Shown here in pieces: positions 9,315 to 17,659 of a stretch of 64,000 nucleotides of DNA; the first letter of the stretch is position 1, and every line of letters begins with the position of its first letter. The DNA lies in contig JAVBPR010000010.1 in NCBI GenBank assembly GCA_031549485.1, forward strand, positions 13,173 through 77,172, in the 5' to 3' direction. The stretch is from JAVBPR01 sp031549485 (GTDB lineage: Bacteria > Bacillota > Clostridia > Oscillospirales > Feifaniaceae). Under the pieces are notes generated by a model. The model did not search any database. It saw only the letters and a program-made list of their open reading frames with translations, and was not told the DNA's origin. The translations under genes and the position numbers were made by a program.

Positions 9315-10010
9315 TTAGATTTTTCCTTTCTTATAAAGGATTCTTGCAGCGCCGATAGAAATAAGCGCGGAAATCGGAACAAGAATAGCAACCTGCTTTG
9401 CCGCGGCCGGAACGAGCAGGCAAAGAAGCACCATAGAAACAAACGGCGCAATAGCGACAAGCGGCGCTTTTGAAAAATATTTATAGCCGAGCGCGCCAAA
9501 CAGCGCGGGAACGACCATATTAAAGGCAGGCGCGAGTGTAGGCGACTCCAAAATCGGTTTCAGCGGAACGAGAAGAAGGACGCCGAGCGCGAGCACGGCG
9601 GTGGTAACAAGCGCGGAAACCGAGACCGAAAGGGTGGAAACGATTTCATTTTCTTTTGTGCCGTATTCGGTGCCGCAAATTTCCTTCGCGTTCATAGCAC
9701 ACGGTATTTTTAAATTTGTGAGGTTGCCGGTGACAAAAGCGAGATAGGTCGCGCCGGTTCCGAGCATCGGAGCATATGTAATAACCTCGACAATGCTTGA
9801 CGGAAGATAAATAATGCAAATACTCGCAATGCCGCCCAAAAGTCCGCCGATATTCGGCACTGCTTTAAAATAAATCGCGACAAATACGGGAACGGCAAGC
9901 ATCAATAAAAGGGCAATTATCGTCCAGATGCGGCCATATCTGTGCATTACATCGTCAAAGGCCTTTGTATCGTCGATTTTGTTTTCGTTTACCACTTTTA
10001 TATCGTTCAT
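9315..10010 (-). CDS. Membrane protein of unknown function, partner of DUF5058 protein
   Basis: 231 residues with about six hydrophobic helices and a hydrophilic N-terminal tail of about 30 residues. No family I can name with confidence. The loop KIPCAMNAKEICGTEYGTKE between helices is polar with two cysteines. It is sandwiched with 1-bp gaps between the DUF5058 gene upstream and the M20 peptidase downstream, so the three are almost certainly co-translated. A two-component permease subunit is the simplest reading, but this is inferred from context only. Confidence 0.7.
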   Translation of the reverse strand: MNDIKVVNENKIDDTKAFDDVMHRYGRIWTIIALLLMLAVPVFVAIYFKAVPNIGGLLGGIASICIIYLPSSIVEVITYAPMLGTGATYLAFVTGNLTNLKIPCAMNAKEICGTEYGTKENEIVSTLSVSVSALVTTAVLALGVLLLVPLKPILESPTLAPAFNMVVPALFGALGYKYFSKAPLVAIAPFVSMVLLCLLVPAAAKQVAILVPISALISIGAARILYKKGKI

Positions 10011-10011
10011 C

Positions 10012-10746
10012 CTACTTCACCCCCAATAAATTGCAGCCGATAGCGGCGGCCATGCCGAAAAGCATGGCAAAACTTAGCGAAAAACTCTCAAGCCATTTTT
10101 GCTTTTTCTTTTCGGTAAGCCAAGTGAAAAACGCCATAAAAACGGCGGAAACGACAATAACTATCAAACTGACGAAGCTGCCTTTTCGCAGCCCTGCAAA
10201 TCCCGAGCCGATATACGCGCAAACCATGCCGATAAACATGGCGTTGAACATAAGCGGTCCCCATTTGTTTTCTCCGCCGGATACTTTATTTAAAACCTTT
10301 TGTTGATATTTTTTCAGCCCGAAGATGCAGAAAAGACCGCCCCAAATAATTCCGACCGTCATAACGGCGATTATAGAAACAAAACTTTCTCCGGTCATAA
10401 ACTCGGCGGCAAGCGAAGGCATTCCCGCCGCTTTTGCGGCGACGTCGGCTGCCATCGTCTCATAGTGAAGCGCGCCGATAACCGAAAGGCGAAGCCATGG
10501 AATAGGAACGCCCAAAGAGCCGGCAAGCGCGATAACGCCGAGCAGGATGCCGATTGAAGGTATCAGCGTGAAGGTTGCGCTGCTAGTGATAGACTTGCGC
10601 ATTTTTTCTTTGCTTATCCCGATTTTGATTCCTTCCCGCCAGGCTTTAATCATAAAAACGCAGGACATGATAATAACAAATAAAATGACAATTCCGACAA
10701 TTAAGAACATTATTCCGGAATTCGCTTTTGAAAGAAAATTTTCCAT
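10012..10746 (-). CDS. DUF5058 family integral membrane protein
   Basis: 244 residues, about six to seven membrane helices, with the conserved-looking block IGALHYETMAADVAAKAAG that I associate with DUF5058. Function is not established; from memory, family members often sit beside M20 peptidases, as here. First gene of the operon, with its own promoter on the minus strand and a GGGGGA ribosome site. A transporter for a peptide or N-acyl amino acid hydrolysed by the M20 enzyme is a reasonable but unproven idea. Confidence 0.7.
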   Translation of the reverse strand: MENFLSKANSGIMFLIVGIVILFVIIMSCVFMIKAWREGIKIGISKEKMRKSITSSATFTLIPSIGILLGVIALAGSLGVPIPWLRLSVIGALHYETMAADVAAKAAGMPSLAAEFMTGESFVSIIAVMTVGIIWGGLFCIFGLKKYQQKVLNKVSGGENKWGPLMFNAMFIGMVCAYIGSGFAGLRKGSFVSLIVIVVSAVFMAFFTWLTEKKKQKWLESFSLSFAMLFGMAAAIGCNLLGVK

Positions 10747-10771
10747 AAAATCCCCCTTTTTCCTAAAAATT

Positions 10772-10801
10772 ATTATATAGGAAGTTTTATTAAAAGTCCA
10801 A
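10772..10801 (-). promoter_or_regulatory. Promoter for the DUF5058-M20 operon
   Basis: Minus strand TTGGAC (10801-10796), 18-bp spacer, TATAAT (10777-10772), about 26 nt before the start codon. Confidence 0.55.
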
Positions 10802-10900
10802 AATTTGTTTTCTGAATTTATTGTGATTATATAGTAATAATAAAGGTAACAAACAATGTGTTACAAATTTACATATGAAAATATATTTTCGGAGCGAAAA

Positions 10901-12382
10901 ATGAAATCAGACCTGAATTTACTTGCATTAGAAGTGGGCGCGAAAACGGGGGCATGTTACGCCGGAAATTTTAACGGAAGAAATATATCGATAAATAAGC
11001 TGCACGGTTTTTTTACCGAGCAGACGGATCTGTGCGGAATAAAATACTGGAACATTTTCGGGCTGATAGGGGAAATTCAGAATTCGATAAAAAAATTCAT
11101 AAGGTATAAAGCGGGGGATATTTCGGGGTTTGGCGTCAATATGTTCGGCTCGGATTTCGGGCTTATTGATGCAAACGGCGCTCTTTTGGGAGTGCCGCAA
11201 AGTTTTTTAAAACCGGAAAAGCAGGACCTCGGAAGCGTTTACGCAAAAATTCATCCAAGCGAGCTTTTTGCACGGACAGGCTCTGCGGGCTCTTATTATA
11301 ACTCGGTTTTCGAGCTCGACAGGCGGGTGGCAAGCGGCGATATCGCGCTTAAAAATACTGAAAACCTTCTTTTTCTCCCGGACCTTATATCATATTTTTT
11401 AACCGGCGAAAAAGGCTGTGAATACACATACGCGGCGACGAGTTTGCTTTTGTCGATAAAAACCAAAGAATGGGATAAGCGGATTTTAGAGCGGCTTTCG
11501 ATTCCCGAAAGTATTTTGCAAAAACCGGAACAGCCCGGCAGGATAAGGGGCGAGCTTTTGCAATGTATCGCGCAGCCGCTTGCGGTAAGCAGCTTTCCGG
11601 TAATTTCGGTAGCGTCGCACAGCACCGCTTCTGCCGCGATTGCAACTCCGGCAAAAAAAGGAACCCTGTTTATCTGCGGAAAAGCGTGGTCGCTTATCGG
11701 ATTTCAGACCGAAACGCCGGTTTTGACCGATGAGGCGTATGACGCGAGAATTGTTTACGAGGGCGGCGCGTTCGGGAAATTCAATGCAGTTACGGCCGTG
11801 CCCGGAATCGGGCTTCTGCAAAGCTATATTTCCGAGCTCATTTTGGAGGGCGAGGAAATAACTCTGGAAGAGATGGCAGCGAAAGCGGAGGAGGAAGAGG
11901 AGTTTTGCAGCGTTGTAAATTTTTCGCATCGGGAGTTTTTTAATAAAGGCCGCCTTTTTGAAGCTGTGAAAAAATTTTGTAAGATATCAAATCAAGTGGT
12001 GCCTGAAACGAAGGGCGAGCTTGCAAAATGCGTTTTTTTAAGCCTTGCCCTTAAAATAAAATCGGCGGTAGCGGAGCTTGAAAAAATTCGAGGCGAAAAA
12101 ACCGAGAATATTTATTTGACCGATAAGGCGGCGCAGTCGGATTATTTTTGCCGCCTTATTGCCGATGCGACAGGAGCTATGGTGACGGCTAAATGCCACG
12201 GCGGCGCGGCGCTTGGAAATTTGATTATGCAGTGCACGGCGCTCGGCGAGATAAAAGGGGAAACCGAGGCAAAGGAAATCGCCGAAACATCGGGCGAAGA
12301 GAAGGTTTATTTGCCAAAGGAAACCGAGAAATTCGAGAGCCTTTTTGAAATTTACAAAAAAATATATGATATCGATATTTAA
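10901..12382 (+). CDS. Rhamnulokinase-like FGGY protein lacking catalytic residues (putative pseudokinase)
   Basis: 493 residues with clear overall similarity to FGGY sugar kinases of the RhaB type: FGVNMFGSDFGLID, VASHSTASA, WSLIG and a C-terminal block ending ALGEIK. Motifs needed for phosphotransfer are altered. The N-terminal DLGASSGR-type phosphate loop reads EVGAKTGA; SHDTASA has become SHSTASA, losing the catalytic-base aspartate; SSGTWSL reads CGKAWSL; and the GGGSQN nucleotide motif reads DKAAQSD. The frame is open throughout, so this is not a decaying pseudogene. ATG 10901 has GGAGCG upstream; an in-frame ATG at 10856 lacks a site. It precedes a functional-looking ROK kinase by 60 bp. 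It may bind a sugar or act as a regulator. Confidence 0.75.
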   Translation: MKSDLNLLALEVGAKTGACYAGNFNGRNISINKLHGFFTEQTDLCGIKYWNIFGLIGEIQNSIKKFIRYKAGDISGFGVNMFGSDFGLIDANGALLGVPQSFLKPEKQDLGSVYAKIHPSELFARTGSAGSYYNSVFELDRRVASGDIALKNTENLLFLPDLISYFLTGEKGCEYTYAATSLLLSIKTKEWDKRILERLSIPESILQKPEQPGRIRGELLQCIAQPLAVSSFPVISVASHSTASAAIATPAKKGTLFICGKAWSLIGFQTETPVLTDEAYDARIVYEGGAFGKFNAVTAVPGIGLLQSYISELILEGEEITLEEMAAKAEEEEEFCSVVNFSHREFFNKGRLFEAVKKFCKISNQVVPETKGELAKCVFLSLALKIKSAVAELEKIRGEKTENIYLTDKAAQSDYFCRLIADATGAMVTAKCHGGAALGNLIMQCTALGEIKGETEAKEIAETSGEEKVYLPKETEKFESLFEIYKKIYDIDI

Positions 12383-12441
12383 AACACAAATCCGCTGTTA
12401 TATAATGGAAAAAAAGAAGAGATAAGCGGAGGGCCGAAACT

Positions 12442-13365
12442 ATGCTGAAACTCGGTATTGACCTTGGCGGAACCAATATTGCGGCGGGAATCGTAGACGA
12501 AAACGGAAAAATTCTTTTAAAAGAAAGCTGCAAAACGTTGCCGCAAAGGGGCGGGAAAGCGGTTGTCGAAGACATGGTTGCGCTTGGGAAACGCCTTTGC
12601 GAGAGCCATAAAATCGGGAAAATCGGTGTCGGAGCGCCGGGAAGAATCGATGAAACGGCGCGCGTTCTCATAAAAGCCGCAAATCTCTATGATATCGAAA
12701 ATCTCAAACTTGCCGATATTCTCGAAAAAGAGTTTTCGGTGCCGGCAAAGCTTGGGAATGACGCCGACGCGGCGGCGCTCGGAGAATATAAATACGGTTA
12801 TGCCGGCGCAAAATCGCTTATTATGATAACGCTCGGAACAGGCGTTGGGGGCGGAATTGTATATGAAGGAAATATCATAAGCGGCGCGTGCGGCTCGGCG
12901 GGTGAGGTCGGGCATCACGTGATAAAAGCCGGCGGTGAGCCCTGCGGATGCGGCAGAAAAGGCTGTTTTGAAGCGTATTGTTCGGCGACCGCGCTTATAA
13001 GGGAGACGAAAAGGGCTATGGAAGCGGACAAACTTTCCGGTCTTTGGCAGATTTGCGGCGGGAAAATTGATAATGTTGACGGAAAAACCGCTTTTGACGC
13101 CGCGAGAATCGGGGACAAAACAGCAAAAAAAGTTCTCGACCGCTATATATTGTGCTTGGCGGAGGGAATAAGCAATTTGGCGGCTATATTTGCCCCGGAT
13201 ATTTTCCTGCTCGGCGGAGGAATTTCAAAATCTGGCGATGAACTTATCGTTCCGCTTCGCGAGAAATGTGCCGAAATTCTTTGCAAAATGCCGTATTTTA
13301 CGCCGGTTATAGAGCAGGCGGTTCTGGGCAATGATGCAGGTATAATCGGCGCGGCAAATCTATAA
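12442..13365 (+). CDS. ROK family glucokinase
   Basis: 307 residues; ATP-dependent phosphorylation of glucose or a related hexose in the cytosol. ROK hallmarks: LGIDLGGTNIAAG phosphate-binding loop at the N-terminus, the catalytic aspartate in GNDADAAALGEY, LGTGVGGG, and the zinc site built from HHVI and CGCGRKGCFEAYCS. No DNA-binding domain precedes the kinase part, so it is an enzyme rather than a NagC-type repressor. Ribosome site GCGGAGGG. A TATAAT at 12401-12406 may provide a weak separate promoter. Glucose is the default substrate for this subfamily; other sugars are possible. Confidence 0.88.
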   Translation: MLKLGIDLGGTNIAAGIVDENGKILLKESCKTLPQRGGKAVVEDMVALGKRLCESHKIGKIGVGAPGRIDETARVLIKAANLYDIENLKLADILEKEFSVPAKLGNDADAAALGEYKYGYAGAKSLIMITLGTGVGGGIVYEGNIISGACGSAGEVGHHVIKAGGEPCGCGRKGCFEAYCSATALIRETKRAMEADKLSGLWQICGGKIDNVDGKTAFDAARIGDKTAKKVLDRYILCLAEGISNLAAIFAPDIFLLGGGISKSGDELIVPLREKCAEILCKMPYFTPVIEQAVLGNDAGIIGAANL

Positions 13366-13383
13366 AAATATTTCCAAAACCTA

Positions 13384-13412
13384 TTGACACCCACCACTAT
13401 ATGTTGTATTAT
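13384..13412 (+). promoter_or_regulatory. Strong promoter of nrdDG
   Basis: Consensus TTGACA (13384-13389), 17-bp spacer, TATTAT (13407-13412). Confidence 0.8.
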
Positions 13413-13442
13413 CGATAGTACACCCAGAACAATATATAGATT
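13394..13442 (+). promoter_or_regulatory. Tandem NrdR boxes over the nrdD promoter
   Basis: Two copies of the NrdR operator core CwATATaTwG: CTATATGTTG at 13397-13406 (one mismatch) and CAATATATAG at 13430-13439 (exact). The cores are 33 bp apart, about three helical turns, as usual for NrdR pairs. Box 1 fills the -35/-10 spacer and box 2 lies just downstream of the start point, so binding should block transcription. The NrdR gene itself is not in the window. Confidence 0.75.
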
Positions 13443-13459
13443 TTAAAGAGGTCGGTCTT

Positions 13460-15772
13460 ATGGTGAAAGCAATAGTAAAAAGAGACGGAAGAAGCGTCGA
13501 ATTTAATCTTGAAAAAATAGCAAACGCGGTAGAAAAAGCGTTTAGTGCGACAAACAGCCGCTGCGGCGCCGTTGAGGCGATGGAAGTTGCGGTTGAGGTC
13601 GAAAAAACTCTCGATGAAAAGCTCGGGGGAAACAACCCGACCGTTGAGCAGGTGCAGGATACCGTTGAGGCGGAGCTTATAAAATACGGGCATGTCCGCG
13701 CGGCGAAAGCCTATATAGTCTATCGCGCCGAGCGCAGTCGTGTGCGCGAAATGAACACCCGCCTTATGAAAACATACGAGGATATTACCGTTAAAAGCGC
13801 GGAAGACAGCGATATAAAAAGGGAAAACGCCAACATAGACGGCGATACAGCCATGGGCGTTATGCTCAAATACGGCAGCGAGGGCGCGAAAGAATTTAAC
13901 AATATGTTTATTCTGAAGCCGGAGCATTCGTCCGCTCACAACAACGGCGATATTCATATCCACGATATGGATTTCTTAACCCTTACAACAACCTGCTGTC
14001 AGATTGATATTAAAAAGCTGTTTAAAGACGGCTTTTGCACCGGACATGGCGTTTTGCGCGAACCGTCGGGAATAACTTCCTATTCCGCGCTTGCGTGTAT
14101 TGCGGTGCAGAGTAATCAGAATGACCAGCACGGCGGACAGTCGATTGTAAACTTTGATTACGGCCTTGCGGACGGCGTCAGAAAAACTTATTGCAAACTT
14201 TACGCGGCAAATCTTGCGAAAGCGCTTGAGCTTCTCGCAGGCAAAGCCGATCCGCTTAAAGAAGCAAAAGAAAAATGCAAAACACTGGCGGAAAAAGAAC
14301 TTTTGCCGTCACTTGATATGAGCCCTAAATACGTAAAAGCGGAAAAAGAGCTTTACAAAGATATTGATAAAGATGTTTTTGAAAAGTGCCAGGCTTTTGC
14401 GGCTAAAAAAGCGGCGGAAGAAACCGACAGAGAAACGTTCCAGGCGATGGAAGCTCTTGTGCATAACCTTAACACCATGCACAGCAGAGCGGGCGCCCAA
14501 ACTCCGTTTTCGTCGATAAATTACGGCATGGACACAAGCCCCGAGGGCAGAATGGTTATTAAAAACGTTCTTCTCGCGCATGAAAAAGGGCTTGGCAACG
14601 GCGAAACTCCGATATTCCCGATACACATTTTCAGGGTAAAAGAAGGGATTAACTATAACCCCGAGGATCCGTCATACGACCTTTTCAAACTCGCGATGAG
14701 AGTATCGGCAAAGCGCCTTTTCCCGAATTTCTCGTTCCAGGATGCTCCGTATAATCTAAAATTTTATAAGGGCACACCCGAAACCGAAATCGCTTATATG
14801 GGCTGCCGCACAAGGGTTATCGCAAATGTCTTTGATCCCGAAAGAGAAGTTTCGCCGGGCAGAGGAAACCTTTCATTTACATCAATTAACCTTCCGCGTA
14901 TAGCGATTAACGCAAATAAAAATATAAACTGGTTTTTTGAAGACCTCGACAGAAAAATTGATCTTTGTATCGATCAGCTTTTAGAGCGCTTCGAAATCCA
15001 GCGGCATAAAAAAGTCCGCAACTTCCCGTTCCTTTTCGGGCAGGGGGTTTGGATTGACAGCGAAAAACTCGGTCCCGATGACGAGGTCGGCGAACTTTTG
15101 AAACACGGAACTTTCAGCCTGGGCTTTATCGGGCTTGCAGAAGCGCTTGTGGCGCTCATCGGAGAGCATCACGGCCAAAGCCCGAAAGCGCAGAATCTCG
15201 GGCTCGATATCATTCGCCATATGCGCGAAAGACTTGACGAAGAAAGCCAAAAGAGAAAACTCAACTTCACCCTTATCGCCACACCGGCGGAGGGCCTTGC
15301 GGGACGATTCGTTCGCATGGACAAGAAAAAATACGGCATAATCCCGGGTGTCACCGATAGGGATTATTATACAAACAGCTTCCACATCCCGGTCTATTTC
15401 GAGATAAATGCCTTTGACAAAATCAGGCTGGAAGCGCCGTATCACGAGCTTACAAATGCGGGGCATATCGCTTATGTCGAGCTTGACGGCGATCCTACCG
15501 AAAATCTCGACGCATTCGAGGCGATTATCCGCGCGATGCATGACGCCGGAATAGGCTATGGCTCGGTAAATCATCCGGTTGATTTTGACTGCATTTGCGG
15601 ACACACCGGAATTATCGGAGATACTTGCCCGAACTGCGGAAGAGAAGAGGGCGATATAAAATTCGACCGCATCCGCCGCATAACAGGCTATCTTGTCGGC
15701 ACGGTCGACAGATTTAATAACGCAAAGCGTGCCGAAGAGCGCGACAGAGTCAAACACGGCCTGAAAAAATGA
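13460..15772 (+). CDS. nrdD: Anaerobic (class III) ribonucleoside-triphosphate reductase
   Basis: 770 residues; reduces ribonucleoside triphosphates to deoxy forms with a glycyl radical, using formate in the family. N-terminal ATP-cone (VKRDGRSVEFNLEKI to about residue 95) for allosteric control, a large catalytic barrel, then a zinc site made by CICGHTG and CPNCG. The glycyl-radical loop RITGYLVG follows, with the radical glycine near residue 743. The enzyme is destroyed by oxygen, which fits an anaerobic host. Preceded by an NrdR-controlled promoter and overlapping nrdG by 4 nt. Confidence 0.95.
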   Translation: MVKAIVKRDGRSVEFNLEKIANAVEKAFSATNSRCGAVEAMEVAVEVEKTLDEKLGGNNPTVEQVQDTVEAELIKYGHVRAAKAYIVYRAERSRVREMNTRLMKTYEDITVKSAEDSDIKRENANIDGDTAMGVMLKYGSEGAKEFNNMFILKPEHSSAHNNGDIHIHDMDFLTLTTTCCQIDIKKLFKDGFCTGHGVLREPSGITSYSALACIAVQSNQNDQHGGQSIVNFDYGLADGVRKTYCKLYAANLAKALELLAGKADPLKEAKEKCKTLAEKELLPSLDMSPKYVKAEKELYKDIDKDVFEKCQAFAAKKAAEETDRETFQAMEALVHNLNTMHSRAGAQTPFSSINYGMDTSPEGRMVIKNVLLAHEKGLGNGETPIFPIHIFRVKEGINYNPEDPSYDLFKLAMRVSAKRLFPNFSFQDAPYNLKFYKGTPETEIAYMGCRTRVIANVFDPEREVSPGRGNLSFTSINLPRIAINANKNINWFFEDLDRKIDLCIDQLLERFEIQRHKKVRNFPFLFGQGVWIDSEKLGPDDEVGELLKHGTFSLGFIGLAEALVALIGEHHGQSPKAQNLGLDIIRHMRERLDEESQKRKLNFTLIATPAEGLAGRFVRMDKKKYGIIPGVTDRDYYTNSFHIPVYFEINAFDKIRLEAPYHELTNAGHIAYVELDGDPTENLDAFEAIIRAMHDAGIGYGSVNHPVDFDCICGHTGIIGDTCPNCGREEGDIKFDRIRRITGYLVGTVDRFNNAKRAEERDRVKHGLKK

Positions 15773-16266
15773 GAATTGCCGGAATTGTAAGGGAATCTAT
15801 AGTCGACGGCCCGGGGCTTAGGCTGGCGGTATTTTTCCAGGGATGCCCGCATGCGTGCAAAGGCTGTCATAACCCGGATTCACACGATTTTGCCGGCGGA
15901 GAAGAAAAATCAAAGGCGGAAATTCTCAAGGAATTCGACAGAAACCCGCTGCTTTTCGGAATCACCCTCACAGGAGGAGAGCCGTTTTGTCAGCCCGCCG
16001 CCGCCGCCGATTTGGCAAAGGAAATAAAAAGCCGGGGCAAAAATGTTATTACATATACCGGCTATACGGCGGAAGAACTTGCGGACTTGACAGCCGAAAA
16101 CCCCGATGCTAAAGAGCTTTTTGATAACAGCGATTATATTATCGAGGGGCGGTTTACCGAAGAACTCCGGACCTTGGAACTTCGCTTTCGCGGAAGCCGC
16201 AACCAACGGATAATCGATGTGGAAAAATCAAAGGAAGAGGGCAAGTTTATTTTCTGTAATCTGTAA
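15769..16266 (+). CDS. nrdG: Class III RNR activating radical-SAM enzyme
   Basis: 165 residues; a radical SAM protein that installs the glycyl radical on NrdD. The cluster-binding motif CPHACKGC (CxxxCxxC) and the SAM-binding TLTGGEP are present. Its ATGA overlap with the nrdD stop indicates coupled translation. Length matches the family. Confidence 0.93.
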   Translation: MRIAGIVRESIVDGPGLRLAVFFQGCPHACKGCHNPDSHDFAGGEEKSKAEILKEFDRNPLLFGITLTGGEPFCQPAAAADLAKEIKSRGKNVITYTGYTAEELADLTAENPDAKELFDNSDYIIEGRFTEELRTLELRFRGSRNQRIIDVEKSKEEGKFIFCNL

Positions 16267-16315
16267 TAAATCGGGTTTGCGGGGGATAATAATAAAAAAT
16301 AAAAGGTAGGCCTGT

Positions 16316-16618
16316 ATGAAAAAAATAAGCGGCAGCGAATTTGACGTTGTATTAAAAAGCGATAAACCGGTGGTAGTTGACTTTTTTGCGGAATGGTGCG
16401 GCCCTTGCAAAATGCTTTCGCCGATTCTCGACGAAATTTCGGGCGAGCGCGATGATGTGGACTTTTATAAAATAGACATCGACACCGAGCGGGAAATCAC
16501 CGAAGAATACGGAATCATGAGCGTTCCGACCGTTATCAAGTTTAAAGACGGACAGATAGCAAGCAAATTTGTCGGGCTTCACTCCAAAGAAGATGTAATT
16601 GATTTTTTAGACAGCTGA
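16316..16618 (+). CDS. trxA: Thioredoxin
   Basis: 100 residues with the redox motif WCGPCKM at about residues 26-32 and the cis-proline SVPTVIKF. Cytosolic dithiol reductant. It follows nrdG by 49 bp and ends at a strong terminator, so it may be read with nrdDG. A thioredoxin-reductase-like gene (44654-45532) lies elsewhere in the window. Confidence 0.92.
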   Translation: MKKISGSEFDVVLKSDKPVVVDFFAEWCGPCKMLSPILDEISGERDDVDFYKIDIDTEREITEEYGIMSVPTVIKFKDGQIASKFVGLHSKEDVIDFLDS

Positions 16619-16629
16619 TTATAAAATAT

Positions 16630-16665
16630 AAGTCGGAAAGGATATTCCTTTCCGACTTTTTTATT
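16630..16665 (+). terminator. Terminator after thioredoxin
   Basis: Perfect 13-bp stem AAGTCGGAAAGGA / TCCTTTCCGACTT with TAT loop and T-run. Confidence 0.92.
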
Positions 16666-16679
16666 AAAGGAAATCTATT

Positions 16680-17384
16680 GTGGAATTAAAAAAACGAAAA
16701 AAAATAGTCAGCCTTATTTCTTTTATAGTAATCGTCGCGATAATTATAGGGCTTTCGATTTTTTTATGGCCGATAATGGAAGATATGGTAAAAGATCCGC
16801 AGGCTTTTCGCGCGTTTATCGATGAAAAAGGCTTTGCGGGAATGCTGATATTTGTTGCGCTTATCGCGGCGCAGATTGTTTTTGCCGTTATTCCGGGCGA
16901 GCCTTTTGAAATCGCCGCCGGATATGCTTTCGGAGCGTATGCGGGGCTGCTGCTTTGCATGATAGGCATTGCTATAGGCTCGCTAATAGTGGTGTTTTTA
17001 ACAAAAAAAATCGGGCTGCCGCTCGTCCATTCTTTTTTTGAGCCGGAGCAGATTGAAAAATTAAGCAAAAAAGCGTCGGGCAAAAATTTTGCAAGCTTTA
17101 TTTTCCTCGCGTTTTTTATTCCCGGCACACCAAAGGATATTCTCACATATTTTGCCGGTCTGACCGACATGAAAATATCCACTTTTTTAGCTATTGCAAC
17201 TATCGCGAGGATACCCTCGGTGATTTCTTCTACATATGCGGGCGCGGCGCTCGGCGAAAAAGATTACACAAAAGCGATAATCGCCTTTGTCGTCGTCGGC
17301 GTGATCAGCCTTGTAGGTTATCTTATTTATAACGGACACTCGAAAAAGAAAGCGGAGAAAGACGGTGAATCGCGCCGGTTTTGA
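16680..17384 (+). CDS. TVP38/TMEM64 (VTT/DedA-like) membrane protein
   Basis: 234 residues, about five to six hydrophobic helices. The SNARE-associated/VTT domain is recognisable from VIPGEPFEIAAGYAFG and the later FIPGTPKDILTYFAGL (two G-P half motifs). Family members act as lipid scramblases or transporters in the membrane. GTG start at 16680 with AAAGGAA upstream. The last residues (about KDGESRRF) run over an out-of-frame acetyltransferase remnant, so the natural C-terminus was probably replaced when a deletion joined the two genes near 17365. Confidence 0.82.
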   Translation: MELKKRKKIVSLISFIVIVAIIIGLSIFLWPIMEDMVKDPQAFRAFIDEKGFAGMLIFVALIAAQIVFAVIPGEPFEIAAGYAFGAYAGLLLCMIGIAIGSLIVVFLTKKIGLPLVHSFFEPEQIEKLSKKASGKNFASFIFLAFFIPGTPKDILTYFAGLTDMKISTFLAIATIARIPSVISSTYAGAALGEKDYTKAIIAFVVVGVISLVGYLIYNGHSKKKAEKDGESRRF

Positions 17385-17604
17385 TTTTGCCGGAGTATCA
17401 GGGCAAGGGTTATGCAAGGGAGGCTCTCGAAAAAATCGAGGCAAGTTATCCGCAGGCAGAGCGCTGGCAACTCGATACTGTAAAAGAGAAAAAAGGTTAT
17501 ACCGCTTATATGAAAATGCGGGATATAAGCCCATCGGCAAAGAAGAGAAAATTAAAGAATATATGACAATAATCTATTATGAAAAAATAAAAAGGCAGGA
17601 GTAA
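17366..17604 (+). pseudogene. GNAT acetyltransferase remnant (5'-truncated and frameshifted)
   Basis: Frame 2 from about 17369 reads IAPVLILPEYQGKGYAREAL, the acetyl-CoA-binding motif of a GNAT enzyme (QGKGYA). Near the A-run 17489-17494 the similarity jumps to frame 1, reading LYRLYENAGYKPIGKEE and then YMTIIYYEKIKRQE, the usual GNAT C-terminus. The N-terminal half of the domain (roughly 80-90 residues) is missing and one base is lost at the A-run. It is non-functional as read. Confidence 0.75.
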
Positions 17605-17638
17605 AACTCCGGCCATATAAAAAGTTTTTTATGTAGAT

Positions 17639-17657
17639 AATTTATATTAGTGGAGGT
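17639..17657 (+). repeat. 19-nt leader shared with position 25526-25544
   Basis: AATTTATATTAGTGGAGGT occurs identically at 17639-17657 and 25526-25544, in both cases ending in the GGAGG ribosome site of an accessory-looking gene. Confidence 0.6.
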
Positions 17658-17659
17658 AT

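Noticed and set aside
9314..9499. N-terminal extension of the M20 peptidase
   Set aside because: It would overlap the upstream membrane protein gene, gives a non-family basic stretch, and lacks a ribosome site; ATG 9313 is well placed.
17365..17604. A 79-residue protein read in frame 1 across the acetyltransferase remnant
   Set aside because: Only its second half resembles a GNAT C-terminus; the first half is out of frame with the conserved motif, so it is a broken gene.
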